This document shows positions 46,184 through 55,242 of a DNA stretch of 64,000 nucleotides, in pieces. The DNA comes from JADKBO01 sp965230345 (lineage in GTDB: Bacteria > Bacteroidota > Bacteroidia > Chitinophagales > Saprospiraceae). The notes beneath the pieces were generated by a model. That model had not been told where the DNA came from and did no database searches. It worked only from the letters and a program-made list of their open reading frames with translations. Positions within the stretch are counted from its first letter, which is position 1, and each line of letters opens with the position of its first letter. Where the stretch lies: NCBI GenBank assembly GCA_965230345.1, contig CBDDKR010000002.1, forward strand, positions 1,426,001-1,490,000. The letters are read 5' to 3'. A program made the translations under genes and the position numbers.

Positions 46184-47599
46184 TTAAATTCTTTCTAACG
46201 TTTTTTCGATTCCATCGGCCGCTAAATCATCATCAATTTTTATGGTGCCATTTTGAAATAATATTTCCCCAACATCATTCATACCTGGAAGACCTGGTAA
46301 GTCTAAAAATAGGAGATATTGGTTGTTATCAAGCCTAATTTCAAAATTATATGAACCTTCAGGAAGAATCGCTAGACTTACTGGGCTTGTAATATTGTGG
46401 CTTACGTTAACTTTTTTTGACCATGGATCAAAGCTCCATGTAATCTCACCAAGGTTGTAATTGAAATCAGGATTCCATCCTCCCCGAATTAAAGTAACTG
46501 AAAAATCTCCTATCAAATCCTGAGGACATTCCCTATGGTAATAAACCTTGTCTTGGCATCCGTCAGGATGGGTTAAAGCCAACTCGATGGGGTGATTCCA
46601 TGCTGCCCATATCCAGTCTCCCTGCTTGTATTCTCCCGTCGTCAGGTCTCTCCATTCGAGTGTATATAATCCTCCTGCAGAAGTAATTGGGTCTCCATTG
46701 TCATCAAGACATACGATAGGCCATTTAGGCATTTCGCAAATCTTGGATGTATCACAAAGTGCCCAGTATTCCACTATTTTTGGATTATGGTTACATCCTG
46801 TCACTTTATGAGCAAAGAAGTAGTTTAAAGAGTCTGAACTCGTCTCACTTTCGACATTCACTGGTATAAAGAAGGCTTCAGGTCTGTCGGGTTCTCCTGA
46901 TTCTTGGTCGACGTCGTATCCTGAATGTACCATATGATCACCATTGCCAATGTAGTACAAGACATATTGTCCTTTTTCGAGATTCTTAAACTCAAAGACA
47001 CCATCAGAATCAGAATAAGTAGATTGGACCAAAGGCATCATTGGTACATTATCGGAATTTCGATGATAGAGTTCAATTCTCTTGTTCGAAAGGCCTGTCT
47101 CACCTACCTCATCTTGATCTTGATCAAACCATACTTTTCCTGTAATTGAAGGATTATTCGATGAGCTTTTGGGTGAAATCGTAAATGTATTTCCGTCGTC
47201 TTTTTCATCCTTTTCTACATATACACCAATAGATCTAGCAATGCTTCCATCTTCAAAATCATCACCATCTGGAGTTTCATCCATACCAGAAACATGGTTT
47301 TCTAATGGATCCAGTATATGTAGGAAAAGGTTGGACTCTTCTGGTATTAAGCTGTCAAATACAAACAATCCATCTTGTCCTACATCATATGTTCGAAGTA
47401 TTTCGATAGATTCGATGCTGTCGTGTTCAAAACTATACCTCGATAAAGCCACTTTTGTACAACAAATAATATCTGCTGAGGTATAGATTACTTTTCCGGA
47501 TATAGATTCGCTATTTAGTGTTTCGGTTTCTGTGGTGATTTTGTCTTTTCCACACGCCATCAAAAAGGATATGATAGCCAATATATATAAGTATTTCAT
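46184..47599 (-). CDS. SdrD B-like-domain lipoprotein
   Basis: From the ATG at 47599 the product has 471 residues and starts with a lipoprotein signal (YLYILAIISFLMAC; Cys at about residue 16). A start at 47623 would put eight extra residues before it. Residues about 140-230 form an SdrD B-like/Cna-B-type beta sandwich (TGKVWFDQDQDEVGETGLSN ... GVFEFKNLEKGQYVLYYIGN). The C-terminal half contains a Trp-rich beta region with no family I can name. It is the first gene of an operon with the ECF sigma factor and the barrel protein, so it may be regulated by, or act in, the same envelope signal. Confidence 0.75.
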   Translation of the reverse strand: MKYLYILAIISFLMACGKDKITTETETLNSESISGKVIYTSADIICCTKVALSRYSFEHDSIESIEILRTYDVGQDGLFVFDSLIPEESNLFLHILDPLENHVSGMDETPDGDDFEDGSIARSIGVYVEKDEKDDGNTFTISPKSSSNNPSITGKVWFDQDQDEVGETGLSNKRIELYHRNSDNVPMMPLVQSTYSDSDGVFEFKNLEKGQYVLYYIGNGDHMVHSGYDVDQESGEPDRPEAFFIPVNVESETSSDSLNYFFAHKVTGCNHNPKIVEYWALCDTSKICEMPKWPIVCLDDNGDPITSAGGLYTLEWRDLTTGEYKQGDWIWAAWNHPIELALTHPDGCQDKVYYHRECPQDLIGDFSVTLIRGGWNPDFNYNLGEITWSFDPWSKKVNVSHNITSPVSLAILPEGSYNFEIRLDNNQYLLFLDLPGLPGMNDVGEILFQNGTIKIDDDLAADGIEKTLERI

Positions 47600-47851
47600 G
47601 TCTAATTTTATTTTGTGGATCATGCTTTAAGATGATCTGTTTTCTAATTTCTTTGATAATTAAACGAAGGCCTACACTTGTATATACCAGTGGTTTTTGG
47701 AAATGCTACAAGAAATTTGATTTTTTGATAAAATTCCTTCTGTTTCGAATCCAATCAGTGTTTTCGATTTAATACAGATGGAGTATAAATGAAATTCATA
47801 AAAGCATTACTCCTGACTAGAGTCATTACCCTTCAAATCTTGTTCAGCAAC

Positions 47852-47879
47852 ATTTGATTCTTTCTGAGGAGAATCAAAT
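47852..47879. terminator. Hairpin, possible terminator
   Basis: atttgattct (47852-47861) and agaatcaaat (47870-47879) pair perfectly over 10 bp with an 8-nt loop. It lies 44-71 bases downstream of the small membrane gene on the minus strand. No strong T run follows, so terminator activity is uncertain. Confidence 0.4.
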
Positions 47880-47922
47880 AAAATTTAATGCAATTTCAAA
47901 ATAACAATGGTAACTTGGATTA

Positions 47923-48213
47923 TTAGGTCTCAAAACGTATTTTTCTACGTATATAATACAACAACCCGCTGTAACCCAATACTATCATATATAAAGCATA
48001 GGTTCCAACAGTCGTTAATTCAAATATTAAAAATTCTGTAACTAACGTTGGTAAAAGCAAGAACATCATTTGCGACGAGAATTCTACTGTTTGTCTTACG
48101 CCTTTATCATTCCAAGATTTAGGTAATTTAAAGTAAGAAAAGAGAAATAAAAACGTGAAGAATGACCAAAGAGGTACTCCAATAAGTATGAATAATGCAA
48201 TCTGATTTGTCAT
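47923..48213 (-). CDS. Small membrane protein, function unknown
   Basis: 96 residues with three hydrophobic segments (FILIGVPLWSFFTFLFLFSY, SQMMFLLLPTLVTEFLIFEL, YALYMIVLGYSGLLYYI) and a basic C-terminus (RRKIRFET). I do not recognise a family. Good ATG at 48213. It stands alone between two larger genes on the same strand and is followed by a hairpin. Codon and base use do not look foreign. Confidence 0.55.
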   Translation of the reverse strand: MTNQIALFILIGVPLWSFFTFLFLFSYFKLPKSWNDKGVRQTVEFSSQMMFLLLPTLVTEFLIFELTTVGTYALYMIVLGYSGLLYYIRRKIRFET

Positions 48214-48532
48214 TGTGATGTTTTAAGAATTGTCATACCGAAAAACAGCAGTGAGACTTCAGTTTAAATATACTAAATATTTTTCCAAACTTCATTTTAT
48301 TCCTTCATTCTTCATGTTCATGGTACGATATAATTTTTTATTTAAAAATGAAGTGATTTAAATGAAGATTGACCTACTAATCCATTAATAGGTTAATAGA
48401 CTCATGAGTTATACATAATTCTTAATGATGTTCGGTGTCTTTTTGCACCCGATATGGTTACCACAAAGTATTGGTGTCAAAACATTAGCTTTCCAACATT
48501 AAGAAAGGTCAAATTTGGTGTACGTATAAAAG
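48214..48532. other. Intergenic region
   Basis: 319 bp between the small membrane gene and the FG-GAP gene. AT-rich; a 67-codon plus-strand ORF near 48454 runs antisense into the FG-GAP gene and has no features of a gene. Nothing else seen. Confidence 0.45.
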
Positions 48533-50314
48533 CTATTTCTTTATTAGAAAATATGCAGCTCCTTGTTTTGTATTTGAGGCTTCATCTTCATATTGAGATC
48601 CAATTATGGCATTGTTGCCAAATATACTTACCCCGCTGCCAAATCGCATATCATTAGATACTGTTGGAGGTAATATTTCGGTTTCGAGTTTCCAAGTGTC
48701 ATTGTGATACTTATAAATATAGGATTTCCCTTGATTGGTATTATTGTTAAAATCTGCATATTCAGTTCCAAGTATTGCTGTACCGTTGTATAACCCAATT
48801 GAAGAAGGAAAGAGATGTTCTGGACCTCCGTCAGGAGCTGTAATTATGTTTTGTTCTACCCAATTACCTCCTGTATAATGATAGAAATATACTGCTCCTT
48901 GATTATTATTTCCTCCGATATCCTTGTAAGGAGCTCCAATGGCCAATCGATCATTATGTAAGTGCAAACATTCTCCAAAATAATCGGAAATGTCACCATC
49001 ACTTGCAAGAATTGTTGAAAGTTGATTCCAATTTAGTCCTGTCCTCCTAAAAATGTATACCATTCCTTGAGCGATGTTACCATTAATGTCCTTAAACGGA
49101 GCTCCAATGGCCACATATTTTCCATCAATGTCAATGTCATATCCAAAGGAATCACCCTCTTCTCCATCATTCCCAATTAATTTTGCAACTTGGTTCCATG
49201 TACTTCCTGTTCTTTGAAATACATATACTGCTCCTTGATTGTCATTTCCATTTACCGTGGCAAACCTGCTGCCGACTACAATATAATCATCATCAATAGC
49301 AACGGTTTCTCCGAAAAAATAATCGGTCATTCCATCATCTGCGGTTAACTTAGCTTGCTCAATCCATGTGTTTCCATTTTTATAAAAAACATAGGTGGCT
49401 CCTTGATTGTCATTTCCATTTATTGTTGCATGAGAAGAACCTATAATAATATGATCTCCCCAAATATCTACATCAACTGCAAACCAATCACCTATTGCAC
49501 CATCACTAGCTGTAAGTTTAGTTTGAAATATCCATTGGTTATCTATTCGCTCAAATACATACGCCGCACCTTGGGAAGGGTTTCCTCCGATATTTGATCT
49601 ATGAGAACCGATGACAGCATAATTTTCAGAAATAGCTACTTGTTTACCAAAATTATCATTGGAAGTTCCGTCATTAGATACGACTCTTTGATTGGGATTT
49701 TGATTTGTTACTGGAAGTACTCCCCATTGACCACTTTGGTTCGATTGAGTAAGAGATAACCATTGGCTACCATTATAACCTTCGAAATCATTATTTACAT
49801 CGTTCCATCTCATCATTCCGGCTACTGGATTCAGAGCGGATTGACCAATTTTAATTTCACCGTCGACATCTAGAACTGATTCCGGGGTTGAATCATTAAT
49901 TCCAATTTTTGTTGGTTCTGCAGGGCAAGTTATGCAGGCAATGCTGGTTTGCCTTTTGATTAATTCTGTTCCACAGCTAGGTACACTCAGGTGGATGTGC
50001 ATAGAGACTTTGTCCAAATTGGCTGGAGTAAATGCAAATGGTGCAGGACCATGAGCTATTAAAATATTGAAATCGTAGGCATCTCTTATTGTAATGTAAT
50101 CACCTGGAATAGACGAGTAAATTTCGTAAGTTTGGTTAGGAATTAAATTATCAATAAGTGCATAATTATTAGGTAGATGGTCTGGAGTAATAACAACTTC
50201 ATGGTCAAATGTCGAAGCGGAAATTGTATTATAAGGAAATTGAAAATTTCCGGTACATTGACTATACAATGAAGTAAATGAATAAAAACAGAATAAAAAA
50301 GCAATTAAACGCAT
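48533..50314 (-). CDS. Secreted FG-GAP/integrin-alpha-like propeller protein
   Basis: 593 residues with a Sec signal (LIAFLFCFYSFTSLYSQ). An N-terminal beta region of about 120 residues is followed by a short VLDVDGEIKIGQSAL segment common in Bacteroidota tail-fibre-like proteins. From about 200 to the end there are six to seven FG-GAP-type repeats of about 55-60 residues, with phrases DGDISDYFGECLHLHNDRLAIGAP and GNDNQGAVYVFQRTGSTWNQ. The Asp/Gly-rich loops resemble Ca-binding sites of integrin alpha propellers. No T9SS domain is clear. A surface adhesive role is inferred. Confidence 0.75.
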   Translation of the reverse strand: MRLIAFLFCFYSFTSLYSQCTGNFQFPYNTISASTFDHEVVITPDHLPNNYALIDNLIPNQTYEIYSSIPGDYITIRDAYDFNILIAHGPAPFAFTPANLDKVSMHIHLSVPSCGTELIKRQTSIACITCPAEPTKIGINDSTPESVLDVDGEIKIGQSALNPVAGMMRWNDVNNDFEGYNGSQWLSLTQSNQSGQWGVLPVTNQNPNQRVVSNDGTSNDNFGKQVAISENYAVIGSHRSNIGGNPSQGAAYVFERIDNQWIFQTKLTASDGAIGDWFAVDVDIWGDHIIIGSSHATINGNDNQGATYVFYKNGNTWIEQAKLTADDGMTDYFFGETVAIDDDYIVVGSRFATVNGNDNQGAVYVFQRTGSTWNQVAKLIGNDGEEGDSFGYDIDIDGKYVAIGAPFKDINGNIAQGMVYIFRRTGLNWNQLSTILASDGDISDYFGECLHLHNDRLAIGAPYKDIGGNNNQGAVYFYHYTGGNWVEQNIITAPDGGPEHLFPSSIGLYNGTAILGTEYADFNNNTNQGKSYIYKYHNDTWKLETEILPPTVSNDMRFGSGVSIFGNNAIIGSQYEDEASNTKQGAAYFLIKK

Positions 50315-50642
50315 AAGTATAATTGAGGTTTTGATCTTCGAAAAAAATTTATTTTCGATTACGAAAGTAAAAATTAATTGACTATAGGATGGTCAAATAT
50401 CTTACCAAACTAGATTACAATCGGTACTTTACCAATTTGCAAATCTTCTCTTAAGCGGTAAAATAAAGAAGTCTGTCTATTATCTAGATTGGTTCTGAAT
50501 TTGTATTACTATTTTAAGGCTCGAAAATGAAATGTAAGATTCTTGCAGTATGATAACCTATGAATAATTTGAATTCCATTTTTTTTTAAAATAGAATTTA
50601 TATAAACATTGAAACGATACGGGTAAAAATTTGGATAAATTT
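50315..50642. other. Divergent intergenic region
   Basis: 328 bp between the FG-GAP gene (-) and the TonB receptor gene (+). AT-rich; two promoters expected, none assigned with confidence. Confidence 0.45.
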
Positions 50643-52871
50643 ATGAAAAAGATGAAGAGAATTAATACGATTTTCTTGTTTATAATGATATGCGGGGTTG
50701 GCACTGCTCAGGAGTTAATTGGATCAGTAGTGGATGAATTTCATCGACCATTTCAAGAAGTTCATATACTGAATAAGTCTAATGACTCTCACACACATTC
50801 TAATGAAAGAGGAAGTTTTGTATTTGAGAATATTTCTATCGGAGATACACTATTATTTTCTCATATAGGGTATGAGAGTAAGAGGTTGATCGTTGAGGAA
50901 TTAAACCGTTCTATCTTGGTAATTTTGCAACCTAAATCAATAGGTTTAGATGAAGTAATCGTAGAACCTAGAACTAATGTACTAAAGATGATTACCGACT
51001 TTGATGTGCAAATAAATCCAGTTAATTCGTCTCAGGAAATTTTACAAAAAGCTCCAGGGTTGTTTATTGGACAGCATGCTGGTGGAGGTAAGGCTGAGCA
51101 AATATTTTTACGTGGATTTGATATTGATCATGGGACTGACATTAATTTATCTGTTGATGGTCTTCCTGTAAATATGGTGTCTCATGCCCATGGACAAGGA
51201 TATGCCGACCTTCACTTTATTATTCCAGAAACCATTGATCAATTTGATTTTGGTAAAGGGCCATATGAGGAAAGTAAGGGAAACTTTGCGACTGCAGGAT
51301 ATATAGATTTAAAGACAAAGTCCCAATTGGATAAAAGTAGTGTAAAAATTGAAGCAGGTCAGTTTAATTCGTATCGCTTATTGGGTATGTTTAATCTTAT
51401 GGAAACCCATAGTGAAAAGGCTTACATCGCTTCAGAATTTCAGGCAACGGACGGGCCTTTCGATAGTCCTCAACATTTCAATAGACTCAATTTTTTTGGA
51501 AAATACTCCAAGTCTATTTCCAAGAATAAAAACTTAAGAATTACCTCATCATATTTTAATAGTAAATGGGATGCCTCTGGCCAAATTCCAGTGCGAGCTG
51601 TTGAAAGTGGATTGATTGGGCGGTTCGGAGCAATAGATGACACAGAAGGGGGAAATACCTCACGTAGCAACATAGCTTTAAACTACAATCAGGTTTTAGA
51701 CGCAAATACCTCTCTAAAAAGTATGATTTATTTGAGTCAGTATGACTTTGAATTGTATTCAAATTTTACCTTTTTTTTAGACGATACCATTAATGGGGAT
51801 CAAATTAAGCAAAAAGAGAAACGCAATATTTACGGGATTCAAAGCGAGTTAAAGAGGTCGTTTAATACATCAGGTATAGCTGTTCATTGGTCACTTGGGA
51901 TTGACTTAAGGTATGATAACATTGAATCTAATGAATTGTCACATACAAAGAATAGAAAGGAGATTTTAGAATATTTAAGACTTGGTGATATTCATGAAAC
52001 CAATGCTGCAACATATTTAGGGTCTTCATTCATTTTGGATAAATGGACTTTGAGTCCATCGCTACGGATGGATCTGATTGACTTTGAATACAATGATCAA
52101 TTAAGTAATCTGTATAGTACTCAAAGTGAAAGTAAAATCATCGCTAGTCCTAAATTCAATTTGGCATACAACCACTCTTCAAAATTGCAAGCATATGTTA
52201 AGATGGGTAAAGGGTTTCATTCCAATGATACAAGAGTTGTAGTATCTGAAAATGGAAATAGAATTCTTCCGGCTGCTTATGGTTATGATGTTGGTGTAGT
52301 ATGGAAACCTGTTCCAAATATGTTATTTAACCTAACATATTGGTATTTGTTTCTTGAGCAGGAATTTGTCTATGTTGGAGATGCTGGAATTGTAGAACCA
52401 AGTGGGAAAACGCAAAGACAAGGTTTGGAACTAACCTATCGCTATCAGCCGTGCTCGTGGTTGTACTATAATTTAGATGTCAACTATACCCATGCTAGGG
52501 CATTAGATATAGAAGATGGACAAGATTACATTCCTCTGGCTCCTGATTTAACATTGGTGAGCAGCATCAATTGGAGACACCAATCTGGGGTTTATGGTAG
52601 TATGGATCTTAGATTTATAGATGATCGACCGGCAAACGAAGACAATTCAATAATAGCTGAGGGATACGCTGTAGTTGATTTAAATATTGGATATAAGTGG
52701 AGAAAGGTCAATTTTGGAATACAAATTCAAAATTTGTTCAACACCGAATGGAATGAGACACAATTTGCTACGGAATCAAGGTTACAAAATGAAGTAGACC
52801 CAGTGGAAGAGATTCATTTTACTCCGGGAACACCATTTTTCATCAAATCAATGATTCAATTCAATTTTTAG
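50643..52871 (+). CDS. TonB-dependent receptor
   Basis: From ATG 50643 about 742 residues (a TTG at 50631 is possible but weaker; an ATG at 50652 also fits). A signal peptide (IFLFIMICGVGTAQ) precedes a carboxypeptidase-regulatory-like domain (ELIGSVVDEFHRPFQEVHIL ... LLFSHIGYESKRLIV). The plug has LQKAPGLFIGQHAGGG and IFLRGFDIDHGTD, with a His-rich VSHAHGQGYADLHF stretch. The barrel ends NLFNTEWNETQ and MIQFNF, a typical C-terminal aromatic. It imports a substrate across the outer membrane using TonB energy; His-rich plug text hints at a metal or metal complex, but that is weak. Convergent with trpB2. Confidence 0.9.
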   Translation: MKKMKRINTIFLFIMICGVGTAQELIGSVVDEFHRPFQEVHILNKSNDSHTHSNERGSFVFENISIGDTLLFSHIGYESKRLIVEELNRSILVILQPKSIGLDEVIVEPRTNVLKMITDFDVQINPVNSSQEILQKAPGLFIGQHAGGGKAEQIFLRGFDIDHGTDINLSVDGLPVNMVSHAHGQGYADLHFIIPETIDQFDFGKGPYEESKGNFATAGYIDLKTKSQLDKSSVKIEAGQFNSYRLLGMFNLMETHSEKAYIASEFQATDGPFDSPQHFNRLNFFGKYSKSISKNKNLRITSSYFNSKWDASGQIPVRAVESGLIGRFGAIDDTEGGNTSRSNIALNYNQVLDANTSLKSMIYLSQYDFELYSNFTFFLDDTINGDQIKQKEKRNIYGIQSELKRSFNTSGIAVHWSLGIDLRYDNIESNELSHTKNRKEILEYLRLGDIHETNAATYLGSSFILDKWTLSPSLRMDLIDFEYNDQLSNLYSTQSESKIIASPKFNLAYNHSSKLQAYVKMGKGFHSNDTRVVVSENGNRILPAAYGYDVGVVWKPVPNMLFNLTYWYLFLEQEFVYVGDAGIVEPSGKTQRQGLELTYRYQPCSWLYYNLDVNYTHARALDIEDGQDYIPLAPDLTLVSSINWRHQSGVYGSMDLRFIDDRPANEDNSIIAEGYAVVDLNIGYKWRKVNFGIQIQNLFNTEWNETQFATESRLQNEVDPVEEIHFTPGTPFFIKSMIQFNF

Positions 52872-52944
52872 TAAAAGAACAAGAGGTTTTCAAATATAGT
52901 GTGGCACTGCACTAGTAGGTAAGGTAAGAGGAAAATAGAAAAAT

Positions 52945-52989
52945 AGACAACAACGAGATTGTCAAATGACAAAATACTCGTTGTTGTCT
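52945..52989. terminator. Bidirectional hairpin between TonB receptor and trpB2 genes
   Basis: agacaacaacgag (52945-52957) is the exact complement of ctcgttgttgtct (52977-52989), with a smaller ttgtc/gacaa stem nested in the loop. On the minus strand it is followed by a T-rich stretch, fitting a terminator for trpB2; it also lies 74 bp after the receptor gene. Confidence 0.78.
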
Positions 52990-53005
52990 AATCAAAGAGT
53001 TGAGT

Positions 53006-54370
53006 TCACGTAATTTCAGGAGTATTCAATGCAGCGATCGAAGCTTGAATATCTTCAGAAGTTAGATGATGCTTTTGAATTTTACCAGAAAAATAATCTT
53101 CGTAAGCTTTCATGTCAAAATTTCCATGGCCACATAGGTTGAAAAGTATGGTTTTGGATTTTCCTTCCTCTTTACACTTGTTGGCTTCAGCCACTACAGT
53201 TGCGATGCCATGAGTAGCTTCTGGAGCGGGAATAATTCCTTCAGTTCGTGCGAACAGAACACCTGCTTCGAAGACTTCTATATTATCATGAGCTATAGCT
53301 TCAATAAGATTATCCTTTAACAATTGACTAACTATTACACCTGCACCATGATACCTCAATCCACCAGCATGTATTGGAGCTGGAATGAAGTTGTGACCTA
53401 ATGTATACATCGGTAACAAGGGAGTCATGCCACTGCTATCACCAAAATCGTATCTAAAGACGCCTTTGGTCAATTTTGGGCAAGATGCTGGTTCACTTGC
53501 TATGCACCTAATGCGCTTACCTTCATCAAAATTAAGTCGCAAAAAAGGAAAGGCCAACCCAGCAAAATTAGAACCACCGCCAAATGGAGCGATTACGATA
53601 TCTGGCATGTCTCCGACTTTTTCCATTTGCGAGATGGCTTCTTGTCCTATAATCGTTTGATGAAGTTTTACATGATTTAACACACTGCCTAGGGCATACT
53701 TTGTATCATTACTTTTGGTGGCTCTCTCTACGGCTTCTGATATGGCTATACCTAAGGACCCCGTAGTATTTGGGTTTTCTAATAGAATTTTTCTTCCTAT
53801 TTCTGTTGCTTCAGAAGGAGAAGGAAATACCGAAGCGCCCCAAGTATTCATCATGATTTTTCGATAAGGCTTATGATGATAGGACAATTTGACCATAAAT
53901 ACCTCGCATTCTAGATCAAAATGATTGCAGGCAAAAGCCAAGGCGCTCCCCCATTGTCCAGCTCCTGTTTCTGTAGTTATCTTATTGATGCCTTCTTGCT
54001 TGTTGTAATACGCTTGAGGAACAGCGGTATTAGGTTTATGAGAACCAGAAGGGCTGGCTCCTTCATATTTATAATAAATCTTTGCAGGTGTATCTAAAGC
54101 TTTTTCCAGTCCATAGGCTCTATAAAGTGGTGTAGGTCTCCATATTGAGTATATGTGTCTAACTTCATCAGGAATGTTTACCCATTTGTCGGTGGTAACC
54201 TCTTGTTTGATTAATTCTTCTGGAAACAAAGGTGCCAAAGCATCAGGACCAATAGGTTGTTTTGTGCCTGGATGTAGGGGAGGAAGTGGTTTGTTTGGCA
54301 TATCTGCCATGATGTTATACCATCTTTCAGGTATTTCTTTTTCACTAAGTGTGATTTTTCTAATTTTCAT
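53006..54370 (-). CDS. trpB2: TrpB2-type pyridoxal-phosphate enzyme (tryptophan synthase beta-like)
   Basis: 454 residues, the length of the TrpB2 group (the usual TrpB has about 395). PLP-lysine context is GASPSGSHKPNTA (Lys at about 110); the phosphate loop is APFGGGSNFAG; TETGAGQWGSALAFA and GLRYHGAGVIVSQLL are TrpB2-like. TrpB2 makes tryptophan from indole and serine without needing TrpA, or acts on O-phosphoserine, depending on lineage. The gene is alone, ends at a hairpin, and is preceded by a leader ORF and a terminator on the same strand (54413-54550), which ties it to tryptophan supply. Confidence 0.9.
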   Translation of the reverse strand: MKIRKITLSEKEIPERWYNIMADMPNKPLPPLHPGTKQPIGPDALAPLFPEELIKQEVTTDKWVNIPDEVRHIYSIWRPTPLYRAYGLEKALDTPAKIYYKYEGASPSGSHKPNTAVPQAYYNKQEGINKITTETGAGQWGSALAFACNHFDLECEVFMVKLSYHHKPYRKIMMNTWGASVFPSPSEATEIGRKILLENPNTTGSLGIAISEAVERATKSNDTKYALGSVLNHVKLHQTIIGQEAISQMEKVGDMPDIVIAPFGGGSNFAGLAFPFLRLNFDEGKRIRCIASEPASCPKLTKGVFRYDFGDSSGMTPLLPMYTLGHNFIPAPIHAGGLRYHGAGVIVSQLLKDNLIEAIAHDNIEVFEAGVLFARTEGIIPAPEATHGIATVVAEANKCKEEGKSKTILFNLCGHGNFDMKAYEDYFSGKIQKHHLTSEDIQASIAALNTPEIT

Positions 54371-54412
54371 AATTTACAATTTTTGTTATGATTAATTTTA
54401 AATTCCGTGTAC

Positions 54413-54446
54413 AAAAAAAGGTCCTCCTAAGATTAGGAAGACCTTT
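54413..54446 (-). terminator. Intrinsic terminator in the trpB2 leader (attenuator)
   Basis: On the minus strand the stem aaaggtcttccta (54446-54434) pairs with taggaggaccttt (54429-54417), one G-U pair, a 4-nt loop, followed by a run of T (54419-54413). It lies 43 bases before the trpB2 ATG and 30 bases after the leader-ORF stop, so it would stop transcription into trpB2 unless it is prevented from folding. Confidence 0.85.
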
Positions 54447-54475
54447 GAATCAAAAGTTTGATATTTTAGAATCTA

Positions 54476-54550
54476 TCACATAATCCTCTCTGTTTGACGC
54501 ATTTTATTACGCCATGCAGTAAAGAATATGATGTTTAGATTATTTCTCAT
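54476..54550 (-). CDS. Putative 24-aa leader peptide with one Trp codon
   Basis: An ORF of 24 codons starts at ATG 54550 and stops with TGA at 54476-54478. Residues 9-16 are FFTAWRNK; Trp is residue 13; the C-terminal part reads MRQTERIM. It sits between a possible promoter (54569-54576) and the terminator at 54413-54446, all on the trpB2 strand. The run GAGAGGATTATG at its end can pair with taatctt in the terminator stem/loop, giving a possible antiterminator. This is the geometry of leader-peptide attenuation. One Trp codon is few, though E. coli TnaC also works with one. Confidence 0.6.
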   Translation of the reverse strand: MRNNLNIIFFTAWRNKMRQTERIM

Positions 54551-54568
54551 TTATTGAAATTGATAGTG

Positions 54569-54576
54569 CAAGTATA
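54569..54576 (-). promoter_or_regulatory. Candidate -7 element for the trpB2 transcript
   Basis: The minus strand reads TATACTTG, one mismatch from TAnnTTTG. It lies about 19 bases before the leader ATG, giving a very short 5' end, as in attenuator leaders. A convincing -33 TTG at the right distance is not seen. Confidence 0.35.
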
Positions 54577-54656
54577 AGCATTTTTTACAATTAAAAAATG
54601 TTGAGTTACGGTGACTTGATTTTTTTTGTTGAAAAATCTTACTTCAATTATACTTC

Positions 54657-55163
54657 CTAGTACAAGGTTTCATGTAGGTAAAATGAAGCGTATTTCACTA
54701 AAAGAGCGGATAGATATAGTCCAACACCATAAATAAAGTGAGCCATAAAACTTTTTAATCTTAGAATATTGGTTTCGGGGATGTTGGAACCTGCAATACC
54801 TAAACCAAAGGCTGGTTGCATAAGAAAAAATGGTGCTGCTAGGGTTAAAATTCCAATAACTAGTGCAGGGTACAACCTGGGGTGATCGAACCAATCTTTT
54901 CCATAAATTAGAACGATAAAAAAAGCAAAAGAAATTCCAATAATATAGTGAGAAACCCAACCGATCATTAGTTCCTTTTTTACTGGTGGAACATTCATAA
55001 TACTTTTGTGTATAAACTGACCATTGGGTATGTTTGCGATCCATCGTCCAACCAATCTATAATCTAGTGATTTGATGTTGAGCAATCCTAAAAAGAAACT
55101 CCAAATATCCATAGCAAATGTAGCGCCAATCCCGACTAAAACTATTTTAACAATGATATACAT
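54657..55163 (-). CDS. DUF2938 family membrane protein
   Basis: 168 residues with four hydrophobic segments (IVKIVLVGIGATFAMDIWSFFL, HYIIGISFAFFIVLIYG, LVIGILTLAAPFFLMQPAFG, FMAHFIYGVGLYLSALLV). MDIWSFFLGLL near the start and the AAPFFLMQPAFGLGIAGS motif match DUF2938, a small family of inner-membrane proteins with no known function. It is 79 bp downstream of an AraC-family gene on the same strand, and may be one of its targets. Confidence 0.75.
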   Translation of the reverse strand: MYIIVKIVLVGIGATFAMDIWSFFLGLLNIKSLDYRLVGRWIANIPNGQFIHKSIMNVPPVKKELMIGWVSHYIIGISFAFFIVLIYGKDWFDHPRLYPALVIGILTLAAPFFLMQPAFGLGIAGSNIPETNILRLKSFMAHFIYGVGLYLSALLVKYASFYLHETLY

Positions 55164-55242
55164 ATATTCTAAATTTAATGATGTTCAAAATTAGAATAGG
55201 ATTGATCTTCTGATATAGGACAATTATAAAACTAAATGGTAC

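Noticed and set aside
48454..48657. 67-codon plus-strand ORF
   Set aside because: It runs antisense into the 3' end of the FG-GAP gene and has no recognisable features.
54413..54550. T-box or known riboswitch in the trpB2 leader
   Set aside because: The leader between TSS and terminator is too short and shows no T-box consensus; a translated leader ORF fits better.
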